Origin: Streptomyces chryseus | Lineage (GTDB): Bacteria > Actinomycetota > Actinomycetes > Streptomycetales > Streptomycetaceae | DNA: 64,000 nucleotides | Direction of reading: 5' to 3' | NCBI RefSeq assembly: GCF_014650755.1 | Contig: NZ_BMVO01000009.1 | Coordinates: 165,345 to 229,344 of the forward strand | Position numbers and translations under genes: made by a program | Part shown: piece by piece, positions 22,476 to 31,087 of the stretch | Numbering within the stretch: the first letter of the stretch is position 1 | Layout of the letters: each line of letters begins with the position of its first letter | The notes under the pieces: generated by a model | Databases searched by the model: none | The model's input: the letters and a program-made list of their open reading frames with translations, nothing else | What the model was told of the DNA's origin: nothing

Positions 22476-22696
22476 GCGACCCAGCTCGCCGCTCCCGCCA
22501 GCAGCAGCCCGAGGAAGATCACCGGGAGCGCCAGGTAGGCCGGGACACGCCAGGCGCCCGCGGCGTCCGCGGTGTACGCCGCCGCCGTGGCCAGCACCGC
22601 GAGGCCGCTGATCAGCTTGCCGGGCCGGAACTCGTGCCGGAAGCGCGAGGGGCGCGTCCCGGGGACCCGGCTGTCCGGGCAGTCACTTCGCGGCAC
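22382..22696 (-). CDS. small membrane protein, translationally coupled to the PspC protein
   Basis: 104 residues from the GTG at 22696, six bases after GGAGG inside the end of the upstream PspC gene. The start overlaps that gene's stop codon by 14 bases, the layout of translational coupling. Two hydrophobic segments: LISGLAVLATAAAYTADAA and VPAYLALPVIFLGLLLAGAASWVAY, then a basic patch LRRRRAARAA. The C-terminal 31 codons overlap the 3' end of the convergent doxX-like gene. The good ribosome-binding site and hydrophobic pattern argue it is real rather than a shadow. Probably an accessory of the PspC envelope-stress locus; this is inferred from position. Confidence 0.72.
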   Translation of the reverse strand: MPRSDCPDSRVPGTRPSRFRHEFRPGKLISGLAVLATAAAYTADAAGAWRVPAYLALPVIFLGLLLAGAASWVAYSLRRRRAARAASTEKYAAPASTSGNQAIK

Positions 22697-24032
22697 GGGC
22701 CACCTCCACCTGTCCGACGCCGACTTCGAGGTCCAGCCGCAGCGTTCCGGCGGGCTTGTCGCTCCGCGCCGCCCCGGACGGCTTCGGGGGCTTCAGCGTC
22801 TCGTCGCGGAAGTGTTCCGTCCGGAGGTCGAAGTCCTGCCGCCGCTCGCCGGGCAGCCGGACGTCGCCGAGCCCCACGTTCATGCGCAGCTCCACCGTCG
22901 CGTCCTTCGGTACGACGACCTTGAGGCGGCCGGCCCCGACCTCGGCCCGGGTCGCCACCGACCCGTCCGCCGGGATGCGTACGTCGCTGAGGTCGAGGGT
23001 GCCCACCCCGGAGCCCAGCGCGTACCGGGGCCGCACGTCGGAGGCCGAGGCGGGCTGCCAGTTCGTACGCATCCAGTCGGTGGAGATCTGCTTGGGCAGC
23101 GCGGAGGCTCCGGTGAGCAGCAGCGCCGTGATCACGGTGAGCAGGATCGTGCCGACGCCCGTGCGGCCGCGGAACGCGCTGACCGCGATGCCGAGCCCGA
23201 AGACGGCGAGCGCGCAGGACAGGCCGATCTGCAGGCTCGTGCCGAGCGGCCGCGCGTCCCACGACAGGCCGGTGCCCAGCCCGCCCGCGAGCACCGCCAG
23301 CAGGAACACCCGTCCGCCGATGCCGCGCGGCCCGCGCGACGCCGGATCGGGCCGCCGCGGCGGGCGGGGGGCCGGGGCCGCGCTCCGGGCCCGTTCCGGC
23401 GCCTCTTCCACCACCGCGTTCTGGGGCCCCCACAGGTAGCCGGTGCCGACCGGGCCCGTCGTGCCGTCCTTGACGATGGGGTCGCGCCACCAGGAGGGCG
23501 CGCCCGGCACGGGCGGCGCCTGCGTCTCGGGCGGCGCGACCGAGGCGACCTGCGCGGCCACCGGGTCGACCGGGCCGGTCCCGGGGTCGGCGAGGCGGCG
23601 GCGCTGTGACCAGTAGGCGGCGCCGGTGAGGGCGATCGAGAGCATCACGGCGAAGCCGAGGACGGTGCCGTTCCTCAGCATGGAGAGGAAGAGACCGCAG
23701 CCGATAAGGGCGAACAGCACGGCGCTGAGGGTGGCGCCGTCGACGCGGCCGGTCAGCAGCCGGCGGGCCTCGTTCTCGTCCTCGTCGTCCAGCGGGACGA
23801 AGAGCCAGGCGAAGCCGTAGAAGATCAGGCCGAGACCGCCGGTGACGGCCAGTACGCCGAGACCGACCCGGAAGATCACCGGGTCGAGGTCGTAGTGCCG
23901 GCCGAGCCCGCCGCAGACGCCGCCGACCAGCTTCTGCCGCTTGCTGCGGCGCAGCGGCGGCTGGGATGCGGGCTGCTCCGACGGGTCGTCCGGGGGCCCC
24001 GGGGGAGCGGCGGCGTCGTACGGCTGTGTCAT
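22683..24032 (-). CDS. PspC-domain membrane protein with LiaF-like C-terminal domain
   Basis: 449 residues from the ATG at 24032; no strong ribosome-binding site is seen and the start is chosen by domain position. An N-terminal Pro-rich tail is followed by the PspC domain (about residues 35-90: KLVGGVCGGLGRHYDLDPVI and LIFYGFAWLFVPL). There are several more membrane helices (about 100-145 and 235-320) and a soluble C-terminal beta-rich domain from about 335 (YALGSGVGTLDLSDVRIP, AEVGAGRLKVVVPKDATVEL, NVGLGDVRLPGE) resembling the LiaF/toastrack repeats. Such proteins act with cell-envelope stress two-component systems. It is divergent, by 177 bp, from a PspC-type histidine kinase and LuxR regulator, which makes a functional unit likely. 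Confidence 0.9.
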   Translation of the reverse strand: MTQPYDAAAPPGPPDDPSEQPASQPPLRRSKRQKLVGGVCGGLGRHYDLDPVIFRVGLGVLAVTGGLGLIFYGFAWLFVPLDDEDENEARRLLTGRVDGATLSAVLFALIGCGLFLSMLRNGTVLGFAVMLSIALTGAAYWSQRRRLADPGTGPVDPVAAQVASVAPPETQAPPVPGAPSWWRDPIVKDGTTGPVGTGYLWGPQNAVVEEAPERARSAAPAPRPPRRPDPASRGPRGIGGRVFLLAVLAGGLGTGLSWDARPLGTSLQIGLSCALAVFGLGIAVSAFRGRTGVGTILLTVITALLLTGASALPKQISTDWMRTNWQPASASDVRPRYALGSGVGTLDLSDVRIPADGSVATRAEVGAGRLKVVVPKDATVELRMNVGLGDVRLPGERRQDFDLRTEHFRDETLKPPKPSGAARSDKPAGTLRLDLEVGVGQVEVARAAK

Positions 24033-24209
24033 ACGTCCATGGTGAGGTGCGGTACGGCGGCGGGGCACCCGAACCGACCCTGGACGATCCCTGATTTCGA
24101 CCCCGAGTCGGGCGGCGCGTCCGGCGGCAGGCCCGGGACCGGCCCGTCAGGGGCATGTAGGGGACCGACCCTGATGCCCGGCCCCACCCGTACGTGTGAC
24201 GATCGGAGC

Positions 24210-25505
24210 ATGCCAGTCGCCACGCCCCGCCGAGCCGCGAACCCCCGCGCCCCCGAACCGGAGGAGCCGCCGCAGCCGCGCAAGCTCTACCGCAGCGCCG
24301 AAGGCCGGATGCTCGGCGGCGTCGCGCGGGGGCTCGCCGGTCACCTCGGGGTGCCGGTCGTCTGGGTGCGGATCGTCTTCCTCGCGCTCTTCCTCTCGGA
24401 CGGCCTGGGCGCGCTGCTGTACGCCGTCTTCTGGTTCGTCGTGCCGCTCGGCGTGGGCGGCGTGGACGCGCCGCGCTCGGCGTTCGAGACCACACCCGAC
24501 GGACGCCGCAAGCTCCGCAAGCCCGACAAGGGCCAGGTCTTCGCGCTCTGCGCGCTGCTCGTCGGCGCCGTCACCTTCGTCATGAACGTCGAGGTCGGCG
24601 GGCAGGCCGGGCGGTACGTCTGGCCTGCCCTGCTGATCGGTCTCGGCGTCGTCCTCGTATGGAGGCAGGCCGACAACGCGCGCCGCGCCCACTGGACGGA
24701 GACCGGCAGCCGCCGCCGGATGCTGCAGCTCGCACGCGGCATGGCGGGCGTGGCGCTGGTCGGCGTCGGGCTCACCGCGTTCCTGGTGGTCCGGGGCTCC
24801 GCGGCCCAGCTCGGCAACGTCCTCACCGCGGCCCTCGCGGTCGTCACCGGCATCGCGCTGCTCGCCGGCCCGTGGCTGGTCCGGATGACCCAGGACCTGT
24901 CCGAGGAGCGGCTGATGCGCATCCGCGCCCAGGAGCGCGCCGAGGTCGCCGCCCACGTGCACGACTCGGTGCTGCACACGCTGACGCTGATCCAGCGCAA
25001 CGCGGAGGACGCCTCAGAGGTACGACGCCTCGCCCGCGCCCAGGAGCGGGAACTGCGCAACTGGCTCTACCGGCCGGAGGGCACCGGCAAGGACGAGGCG
25101 GAGGAGCCCGACACCCTCGCCGAGGCGGTCAAGCGGGCGGCGGCGGAGGTCGAGGACAAGCACGGCGTACCACTGGAGGTCGTGGTCGTCGGCGACTGCC
25201 CGCTCGACGACAAACTCGTCGCACAGATGCAGGCCGCGCGCGAGGCGATGGTGAACGCCGCCAAGTACGGTGGCGAGGGCGGGGCGGTGCAGGTGTACGC
25301 GGAGGTCGAGGGCCGTAGGGTCTTCGTTTCCGTACGGGACCGGGGGCCGGGGTTCGATCTGGACGCGGTGCCCGGAGACCGCATGGGCGTACGAGAATCA
25401 ATCATCGGCCGTATGCAGCGCAACGGCGGTACGGCGAGGCTGCGTTCCGCGCCCGACGGGGGCACGGAGGTCGAGCTTGAGATGGAGAGGGCGGCGGACG
25501 CATGA
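24210..25505 (+). CDS. PspC-domain sensor histidine kinase
   Basis: 431 residues from the ATG at 24210. N-terminal PspC domain (about 28-85: RMLGGVARGLAGHLGVPVVW and LYAVFWFVVPLGVGG), further membrane helices to about residue 225, then a NarL-class HisKA_3 dimerisation helix with the phospho-accepting histidine in VAAHVHDSVLHTL and a HATPase domain with REAMVNAAKYGG and VRDRGPGFD; the last box GRMQRNGGTARLRS is degenerate but recognisable. Signals from the envelope are probably sensed through the PspC region. The stop overlaps the start of the response regulator (ATGA), showing tight coupling. GGAG lies too near the ATG to be a normal ribosome-binding site, so the mRNA may be nearly leaderless. 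Confidence 0.93.
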   Translation: MPVATPRRAANPRAPEPEEPPQPRKLYRSAEGRMLGGVARGLAGHLGVPVVWVRIVFLALFLSDGLGALLYAVFWFVVPLGVGGVDAPRSAFETTPDGRRKLRKPDKGQVFALCALLVGAVTFVMNVEVGGQAGRYVWPALLIGLGVVLVWRQADNARRAHWTETGSRRRMLQLARGMAGVALVGVGLTAFLVVRGSAAQLGNVLTAALAVVTGIALLAGPWLVRMTQDLSEERLMRIRAQERAEVAAHVHDSVLHTLTLIQRNAEDASEVRRLARAQERELRNWLYRPEGTGKDEAEEPDTLAEAVKRAAAEVEDKHGVPLEVVVVGDCPLDDKLVAQMQAAREAMVNAAKYGGEGGAVQVYAEVEGRRVFVSVRDRGPGFDLDAVPGDRMGVRESIIGRMQRNGGTARLRSAPDGGTEVELEMERAADA

Positions 25506-26188
25506 CCGAGACCGAGGGAACCGGGGACCGGCGGGTACGGGTGGTGCTGGTGGACGACCACCGGATGTTCCGTACCGGAGTTCAGGCCGAGATCGGCCAG
25601 ACCGACTCGACCGGGGTCGAGGTGGTCGGTGAGGCCGCCGACGTCGACCAGGCGGTCACCGTCATCACGGCGACGCGCCCCGAGGTCGTCCTGCTCGACG
25701 TGCACCTGCCGGGCGGCGGCGGCGTCGAGGTCCTGCGCCGGTGCGCGCCGATGATGGGGGCGGTGGAGAACCCGGTGCGGTTCCTGGCGCTGTCCGTGTC
25801 GGACGCGGCGGAGGACGTGATCGGCGTGATCCGCGGCGGCGCCCGGGGATACGTCACGAAGACGATCACGGGCACCGACCTGGTCGACTCGATCTTCCGG
25901 GTGCAGGACGGCGACGCGGTGTTCTCGCCCCGGCTCGCCGGCTTCGTCCTGGACGCGTTCGCGTCGACGGACGCGCCGCCGGTCGACGAGGACCTGGACC
26001 GGCTCACGCAGCGCGAGCGCGAGGTGCTGCGGCTGATCGCGCGGGGTTACGCGTACAAGGAGATCGCCAAGCAGCTCTTCATCTCGGTGAAGACGGTCGA
26101 GTCGCACGTCTCGGCGGTGCTCCGCAAGCTCCAGCTGTCGAACCGGCACGAGCTGACGCGATGGGCCACGGCACGCCGGCTGGTGTGA
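25502..26188 (+). CDS. LuxR/NarL-family response regulator
   Basis: 228 residues; the ATG overlaps the kinase stop codon by four bases. The receiver domain (about 11-130) has the acidic pair VDDHR, phospho-acceptor Asp in VVLLDVHLPGGGG, Ser/Thr switch FLALSVSD and the lysine in GYVTKTITG. The C-terminal LuxR helix-turn-helix (about 165-225) reads LTQREREVLRLIARGYAYKE and VKTVESHVSAVLRKL. It should be phosphorylated by the PspC kinase encoded just upstream and regulate envelope-stress genes, probably including the divergent PspC operon; the targets are inference. Confidence 0.95.
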   Translation: MTETEGTGDRRVRVVLVDDHRMFRTGVQAEIGQTDSTGVEVVGEAADVDQAVTVITATRPEVVLLDVHLPGGGGVEVLRRCAPMMGAVENPVRFLALSVSDAAEDVIGVIRGGARGYVTKTITGTDLVDSIFRVQDGDAVFSPRLAGFVLDAFASTDAPPVDEDLDRLTQREREVLRLIARGYAYKEIAKQLFISVKTVESHVSAVLRKLQLSNRHELTRWATARRLV

Positions 26189-26200
26189 CCCCCCGGCGGT

Positions 26201-26785
26201 TCACGCTGCCTCGGCCAGTGCCTCCCGGGCGTCCATCAGGGCGAATCCGAGCAGGTTGAGCCCGCGCCACGTGGTGGGGGAGGCGGCGCGGGCGTCGTCG
26301 GCCGCGAGGCCGATGCCCCAGATCCGGTCGAGCGGACTGGCTTCGACGAGGACGCGGTCGCCGGTGGCGAGGAGGTACCGCAGGAGGGCGTCGTGCTGTC
26401 CGAACTTGGCGATGCTGCCCCGTACGACGATTGCGTAGCGGTGCTCGCGCCAGGTCCGTTCGTCGAAACCGGTGATCCGGCGGCCCAGCGACTTGGCCTC
26501 GGCGGGATGCTCGACGGCGAGGATCTTCGCGGCGGACTCCGGGTCGTCGAAGAGCCAGGCCTTGTGGGCCATCATGTAGTGCTCGGCGGAGCGGTAGGTG
26601 TGACCGTCCTCGGTGAACTCCACGGGCCACCACTGGCTGAGACAGCCGGGACCCGCCGCGGCGCCGGGAGTGGGCCGGTGACCCCAGAAGTAGAGATAGC
26701 GCAGGCGCGCGTCGGCGGTGTGCTCCGCGGTGACGGCTTCCTGGACGGACTTGGGCAAAGGGGTACGGCGACGGTCGTTCGGCAT
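26201..26785 (-). CDS. NADAR-family (YbiA-like) protein
   Basis: 194 residues from the ATG at 26785 (no clear ribosome-binding site; the 12-residue upstream extension looks non-native). The NADAR domain shows FWGH near the start, LSQWWPVEFTEDGHTYRSAE, HYMMAHKAWLF, AEAKSLGRRI, and the C-terminal DRIWGIGLAADDARAASPTTW followed by GLNLLGFALMDARE. NADAR proteins act on ADP-ribose or riboflavin-pathway N-glycosides; YbiA removes a reactive riboflavin intermediate and others reverse guanine ADP-ribosylation. Which applies here is not visible. Stands alone, convergent with the response regulator (13 bp apart). Confidence 0.93.
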   Translation of the reverse strand: MPNDRRRTPLPKSVQEAVTAEHTADARLRYLYFWGHRPTPGAAAGPGCLSQWWPVEFTEDGHTYRSAEHYMMAHKAWLFDDPESAAKILAVEHPAEAKSLGRRITGFDERTWREHRYAIVVRGSIAKFGQHDALLRYLLATGDRVLVEASPLDRIWGIGLAADDARAASPTTWRGLNLLGFALMDAREALAEAA

Positions 26786-26944
26786 GGGCGCACCGTCGCA
26801 CACGGCGGCCGGCCGCCTCAAGGCAATTGTCCGCGCACGGTGCCGGCTTGCCGCCGCCCGTTCCCTCTGCCACCCGGGTCGGTCCCGTCCCCCGTCTCCG
26901 TCCCGTTGCCGCTCGCCGCCCCCGTCCGTTGTTTCGCCGTGGGC

Positions 26945-27541
26945 CTACCGCCCGGTGACCGGCCGATAGGTGCACACGTGCACGCCCGCGTCGCTGGTGA
27001 CCGTAGAGACCAGTTCCAGCGTGCGCAGCCCACCGTCCTCGGGGAAGATCGTCTTACCGCCGCCGACGAGCACCGGCATGATCATGAGCCGGAGCTCGTC
27101 GACCAGGCCCTCGCTCAGCAGGGTGCGCACCAGCGTGGGGCTGCCCATGACCACCAGGTCGCCGCCGTCGCTCTCACGGACCTTCCGGATGCCGGCGACG
27201 GCCTCCGCGCCGGGGATGCGCGTGGTGTTCTCCCACGTCAGCTCGTCGTCGCTCAGGGTCCGGGACACGACGTACTTCGGCAGGGCGTTCATCCGGTCGG
27301 CGAACGGGTCGCCGGCCCGCCCGGGCCACGCCCCCGCCATCGTCTGCCAGGTCCGGCGTCCGAACAGCAGCGCCTCCGCCTTGGACACCACGTCGTCGAA
27401 CGCGCCGCCCACCACCTCCGGGTCGAAGAACGGGTGCGACCAGCCGCCGTTGGCGAAGCCGCCGTCGGTGTCCTCCTCGGGACCGCCCGGGGCCTGCACG
27501 ACGCCGTCCAGGCTGATGAACTCACTGATCACGATGCGCAT
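26945..27541 (-). CDS. dihydrofolate-reductase/RibD-C-like protein
   Basis: 198 residues from the ATG at 27541, preceded by GGAGGAGAG. The fold is the RibD C-terminal/DHFR type: MRIVISEFISLDGVVQAPGG at the N-terminus, ALLFGRRTWQTMAGAWPGRA, KYVVSRTLSDDELTWENTTR, DLVVMGSPTLVRTLLSEGLV and DELRLMIMPVLVGGGKTIFP. Such small proteins are common in Streptomyces and are usually annotated as dihydrofolate reductase family, but the true folate enzyme has different substrate residues, so activity is unproven. No riboflavin or folate genes adjoin it, although a NADAR gene (sometimes riboflavin-related) lies 159 bp downstream on the same strand. Confidence 0.9.
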   Translation of the reverse strand: MRIVISEFISLDGVVQAPGGPEEDTDGGFANGGWSHPFFDPEVVGGAFDDVVSKAEALLFGRRTWQTMAGAWPGRAGDPFADRMNALPKYVVSRTLSDDELTWENTTRIPGAEAVAGIRKVRESDGGDLVVMGSPTLVRTLLSEGLVDELRLMIMPVLVGGGKTIFPEDGGLRTLELVSTVTSDAGVHVCTYRPVTGR

Positions 27542-27660
27542 GGGGTCTCTCCTCCGGCTCATTTCGGGTGTACGGCAGGGCAGACCGCCGCCCCGCTCCC
27601 GAATCATCGGTCAGGAAGCGCTTCTGGGGAGTGACGTGGGCCACACCCGGGGACGCGGAC

Positions 27661-27691
27661 GGGGCGGGACACCTCTCCGGTGTCCCGCCCC
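27661..27691. terminator. strong bidirectional hairpin
   Basis: 13-bp perfect stem GGGGCGGGACACC / GGTGTCCCGCCCC with a 5-base loop, between the small basic-protein gene and the DHFR-like gene. It would end minus-strand transcripts arriving from 27717-27866. Confidence 0.85.
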
Positions 27692-27716
27692 GCTCCGTGC
27701 CGTACGCCCGGCGGCT

Positions 27717-27866
27717 TCAGTGCCTTCGGCCCCGCAGGCGCCCCAGCAGTTGCTTCGCCTGGCTGCGCTTCCTCGGGTCGGACGCCGCCCGGCGCGCCTG
27801 TGCGATCGTCCGGCGCCCCTGCGGGCTGCTCGCGTACTGCTTGATCCGGTTGATGATGCCCGGCAT
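27717..27866 (-). CDS. small basic protein, 49 aa, unknown
   Basis: ATG at 27866 with GGAGGG seven bases upstream; a 12-codon upstream extension is less likely. The sequence begins MPGIINRIKQYASSPQGRRT and continues with many Arg/Lys/Gln residues to LGRLRGRRH. Net charge is strongly positive and the length and pattern resemble small conserved Streptomyces proteins of unknown role. It is followed at 27 bases by a textbook hairpin (27661-27691), which supports a real transcription unit. No fold assignable. Confidence 0.7.
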   Translation of the reverse strand: MPGIINRIKQYASSPQGRRTIAQARRAASDPRKRSQAKQLLGRLRGRRH

Positions 27867-28029
27867 GGTCGGCCCTCCGTTCACGGTCGTGACAGGTGAC
27901 ACGCCACACGGCGTGCGGCATGTGGCACGGGGTGTGCGGTACGGCGTACCGCACGCTCTCCTACGCCGTGTACCCCGCCCGGGCGGTTCCAGACCCGGGG
28001 ACCCGTGTCTGTAAGCCGGACGGACGCGG

Positions 28030-29106
28030 TCACGCCGGTCTCGTCGCCCCCGCGAACGGCATCTGGTCGAGCGGGGCCAGCCGGACCGGCGCGCCCGGTC
28101 GTGGCGCGTGGATCATCTGGCCGTCGCCGACGTAGAGACCCACGTGACTGATGCCGGAGTAGAAGAAGACGAGGTCTCCGGGGGCCAGTTCCGCGCGCGA
28201 GACCCGCCGCCCCGCGTTGATCTGCGTGTACGTCGTACGGGGCAGCGAGACGCCCGCCGCCTTCCAGGCCGCCTGGGTCAGGCCCGAGCAGTCGAAGGCG
28301 TTCGGCCCCGTGGCGCCCCAGACGTACGGCTTGCCGATCGCCCCGTACGCGAACGAGACCGCCTGCCCGGCGCGGGAGCCGGGCGCCGCCTCGGCCGCCG
28401 GGACGGCGCGCGGCGCGGCGCGGTCCGCGCGGGCGGCGGCGGGCGAGACGCCGTGGCCGTCCTCCTCGGCGTACCGCGCGCGCTGCTCCGCCGTGAGGCG
28501 GGACAGCAGGCTCTCGGCCGCGCCGATCTTGTCCTGGATCCTCGTCTTGTGCTCGCGCAGGTCCCGCTGGTGGGACTTGAGTTCGGCCAGGCGGTCGTCC
28601 GCCTCCTCGCGCAGTCGGGTGATCCGCCCGAGCTGCTGCCGTATCCCGTTCACGGTCGCGGCGTGCCGGTCGCCCGCCCGGTCGGCGATCGAGGCGCGGC
28701 GCAGGAACTGGTCCGGGTCGGACGTCAGCGCGACCTGTACGGCCGGGTCGACGGCGCCGGTGCGGTACTGCGAGGTGGCGAGCGAACCGAGCGCGTTGCG
28801 CGCGGTGTTGAGGCGTTCGGTCCCGCGGGCGGCCTCGTCGCGCAGCGCGTCCAGCGACTCGACGGCGGCGCCCGCCTTCTCCTTCGCGCCGTTGTACTTC
28901 TCCGTGGCGACCTCGGCGTCGTGGTAGAGCTGGTCCACCTTCGCCTTCACCTGAGCGGGGGTGAGGGCGGGCTCCGCGTGCCCGATGCCGTCGAACGCGG
29001 TGGCGCTCGCCGCCCCGGCCAGCACGAAGGTGAAGGCGGTGCGGGCGGTGCTGCCGTTGAGCGTGCGCTGCTTGGGCTTTCGGTGCGTGGCCACGAGGGC
29101 GTCCAC
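28030..29106 (-). CDS. secreted NlpC/P60 peptidoglycan endopeptidase (paralogue 1)
   Basis: 358 residues from the GTG at 29106, chosen because VDALVATHRKPKQ aligns with MPALASHRKPRTR of the paralogue at 29864-31075; a GTG four codons later is the main alternative. Signal peptide (about residues 20-40, FTFVLAGAASATAF), then a coiled-coil region to about 210 (AQVKAKVDQLYHDAEVATEK and similar), a disordered linker and the NlpC/P60 domain. Its catalytic cysteine is in NAFDCSGLTQAAW and the histidine in ISHVGLYVGDGQMIHAP. These enzymes cleave the stem peptide in the cell wall and the coiled coil is the usual autoinhibitory or docking part. Unlike its paralogue it has no c-di-AMP riboswitch upstream. 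Confidence 0.92.
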   Translation of the reverse strand: MDALVATHRKPKQRTLNGSTARTAFTFVLAGAASATAFDGIGHAEPALTPAQVKAKVDQLYHDAEVATEKYNGAKEKAGAAVESLDALRDEAARGTERLNTARNALGSLATSQYRTGAVDPAVQVALTSDPDQFLRRASIADRAGDRHAATVNGIRQQLGRITRLREEADDRLAELKSHQRDLREHKTRIQDKIGAAESLLSRLTAEQRARYAEEDGHGVSPAAARADRAAPRAVPAAEAAPGSRAGQAVSFAYGAIGKPYVWGATGPNAFDCSGLTQAAWKAAGVSLPRTTYTQINAGRRVSRAELAPGDLVFFYSGISHVGLYVGDGQMIHAPRPGAPVRLAPLDQMPFAGATRPA

Positions 29107-29445
29107 GTCCTTCCGTCCGGTACGTCGCTGTACGTCGAGCCGCTCGCATCCGGCGGCGCCCCGCACAGGGGAACGGACCGCCGCCGGACTCTCGGCGGGG
29201 CGGCCGACTGCCGTTCCGGGGAGAAACGGCGGTGGGGAGTCGGTCACCTGGGGAAGGACGCTAAACGTGGCGGTCACGGGGCTGCGGCGCATTGACCGAC
29301 AGTGGTCGAAACAGGGCGTCGTATGAACACGGTTGAGAGCCCCGCTCCCGCCGGAAGCGAGCATTCCGCGCTTCCGCGACCGATACGGCGATGGCCCGGC
29401 AACCCGGCCGCCGGGCCTGCTATGGCCGGGTCTAGGCTCCGCTGC

Positions 29446-29799
29446 ATGGACGTACTCATCAATGTCTTCGTCGGCCTGCACATCATCGGCATCGCCGCGC
29501 TCCTCGGCGGCTTCCTGACCCAGATGAAGGCGATGAGCGCCGGCACCGCCCGGTTCACCCCCGCGATGCTGCACGGCGCGCTGACCATGCTCGTGACGGG
29601 CGTGGCGCTGGTGGGTCTCAACCAGGCCGACGACCAGACGGTGAACAACCTCAAGATCGGCGTCAAGCTCGCGATCCTGGTGGTGATCCTCGGCCTGGTC
29701 TACGTGAAGCGGGACGAGGAGAAGGCCGACAAGGCGCTCTTCGGCGCCGTCGGCGGGCTGACCGTCGCGAACATCTTCATCGCGGTCCTCTGGACCTGA
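29446..29799 (+). CDS. small four-helix membrane protein, leaderless mRNA likely
   Basis: 117 residues from the ATG at 29446. A TAGGCT hexamer ends seven bases upstream and there is no ribosome-binding site, so the transcript probably begins at the ATG. Four hydrophobic segments: VLINVFVGLHIIGIAALLGG, MLHGALTMLVTGVALVGL, IGVKLAILVVILGLVYV and VGGLTVANIFIAVLWT, with short basic and acidic loops (KRDEEKADK). I know this only as a conserved Streptomyces integral membrane protein without assigned function. It lies between two NlpC/P60 genes on the opposite strand and converges on the hairpin 29827-29857. Confidence 0.85.
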   Translation: MDVLINVFVGLHIIGIAALLGGFLTQMKAMSAGTARFTPAMLHGALTMLVTGVALVGLNQADDQTVNNLKIGVKLAILVVILGLVYVKRDEEKADKALFGAVGGLTVANIFIAVLWT

Positions 29800-29826
29800 G
29801 TCCGATGCCGCACGGACGCGTTGCCC

Positions 29827-29857
29827 GCGGCCCCGCGCCCGGGGGGCGCGGGGCCGC
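29827..29857. terminator. bidirectional terminator
   Basis: 13-bp perfect stem GCGGCCCCGCGCC / GGCGCGGGGCCGC, 5-base loop, between the convergent membrane-protein and NlpC/P60 genes. Confidence 0.85.
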
Positions 29858-29863
29858 TCGGGG

Positions 29864-31075
29864 CTACGCGGGGCGGACGCTGCCGTGGATCGGCATGTAG
29901 AAGATCGACTCCTCGCGGACGTACGCGCCGGGCTTGGGCGCGTGGATCATCTTGCCGCCGCCGATGTAGACGCCGACGTGGCTGATGTCGTCGTAGAAGA
30001 AGACCAGGTCGCCCGGCTTGAGGTTCTCGGTCGCCACCCGGTTGCCGACGTTCACCTGGTCCCAGGTGGTACGGGGCAGAGTGACGCCGGCGGCCTTCCA
30101 GGCGCCCTGGGTCAGACCGGAGCAGTCGTACGAACTGGGGCCCGCCGCGCCCCACACGTACGGCTTGCCGATCTGGGCGCGGGCGAAGGCCAGCACCTTC
30201 TCGGCCTTGGCGGCGTACGCGTCGGAGGAGGAGCCGGTGCCGGTGCCGGGGCTCGTACCGGCGCCGGGGGCAGCGCCCGTACCGGCGCCCGTGCCGCTCT
30301 CGTCCCTCTGCGCCTCTTCCCGCCGCTCGCGCTCGCGCTCCGCGTCCGCCTTCTCCGCGGCCTCCGCCTCCGCCCTGGCCTTCGCCTCGGCCTTGCGCCG
30401 CGCCTCGGCCTCGCGCTCCTTCTCCAGCTTCGCGAGCCGCGCCTTCTCCTGCGCGGTCAGCCGCGACAGCAGGTCGCGCGCCTCCGCGAGCTTGCGCTGC
30501 ACGTCCTGCTTCGAGGACTTCAGGGAGGCCTGCGACTCGGTCAGGCTCTCCAGGCTCCGCGTCGCCTCGGCGCGCTCCTCGGACGCCGTCTCCTGCTGCT
30601 TCTGGAAGTCGGTGACGTCCGCCCGCTGGCGTTCCGTCATCCGGTCCATCAGCCGGTTCTGGTCGAAGTACGCCTGCGGGCTGTCCGCGAGGAGCAGCGC
30701 GGCGGTCGGCGTGACCGATCCCGACCGGTACTGCGCGGCCGCGTACGTGCCCAGCTTGCGCCGCGCGTCGTTCAGTCTCTCGGTGCTCCGGGCGACCGAG
30801 TCCAGCATGCCGTCCACCGACTTCCGCTGCTTGTCGGTGGCCTCCTTGGCGAGGTTGTACTTCTGCGTGGCCGTGCCGGCCTGCCGGTAGAGGTCGTCGA
30901 CCTTCTTCTGCACCTCTTCGACGGACGGTTTGGGAGCCGACGGGTCGGCCGGCGCCGCTCCCGCGGACTGGGCGAGCAGACCGACTGAGGCGAGAGCCGC
31001 CGTGGTGACACCCAGGGCGGGTGCGGTGGTGCGTACCCGGGTACGCGGCTTGCGATGCGACGCCAAGGCCGGCAT
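29864..31075 (-). CDS. secreted NlpC/P60 peptidoglycan endopeptidase (paralogue 2), under c-di-AMP riboswitch
   Basis: 403 residues from the ATG at 31075. The ribosome-binding site GGAAGGAG touches this ATG, so a TTG three codons later (LASHRKPRTR) is a plausible true start. Signal peptide to about SAGAAPADP, a long coiled coil (about 50-260) ending in an Ala/Glu/Lys/Arg-rich helix, a Gly/Thr/Ser linker, then the NlpC/P60 domain from about 285: KPYVWGAAGP, the catalytic cysteine in YDCSGLTQGAW, LPRTTWDQV, KPGDLVFFYDDISHVGVYIG and KMIHAPKPG. It hydrolyses peptidoglycan stem peptides outside the cell. The leader RNA matches the ydaO class, which in Streptomyces is known to control wall-lytic genes, so expression should fall or rise with c-di-AMP. 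Confidence 0.94.
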   Translation of the reverse strand: MPALASHRKPRTRVRTTAPALGVTTAALASVGLLAQSAGAAPADPSAPKPSVEEVQKKVDDLYRQAGTATQKYNLAKEATDKQRKSVDGMLDSVARSTERLNDARRKLGTYAAAQYRSGSVTPTAALLLADSPQAYFDQNRLMDRMTERQRADVTDFQKQQETASEERAEATRSLESLTESQASLKSSKQDVQRKLAEARDLLSRLTAQEKARLAKLEKEREAEARRKAEAKARAEAEAAEKADAERERERREEAQRDESGTGAGTGAAPGAGTSPGTGTGSSSDAYAAKAEKVLAFARAQIGKPYVWGAAGPSSYDCSGLTQGAWKAAGVTLPRTTWDQVNVGNRVATENLKPGDLVFFYDDISHVGVYIGGGKMIHAPKPGAYVREESIFYMPIHGSVRPA

Positions 31076-31087
31076 CTCCTTCCGTGG

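Noticed and set aside
29107..29330. Second c-di-AMP riboswitch before the NlpC/P60 gene starting at 29106
   Set aside because: None of the hallmark segments (GGGGTGAATC, CCGAACCCG, CAGCTAAC) is present on the minus strand here.
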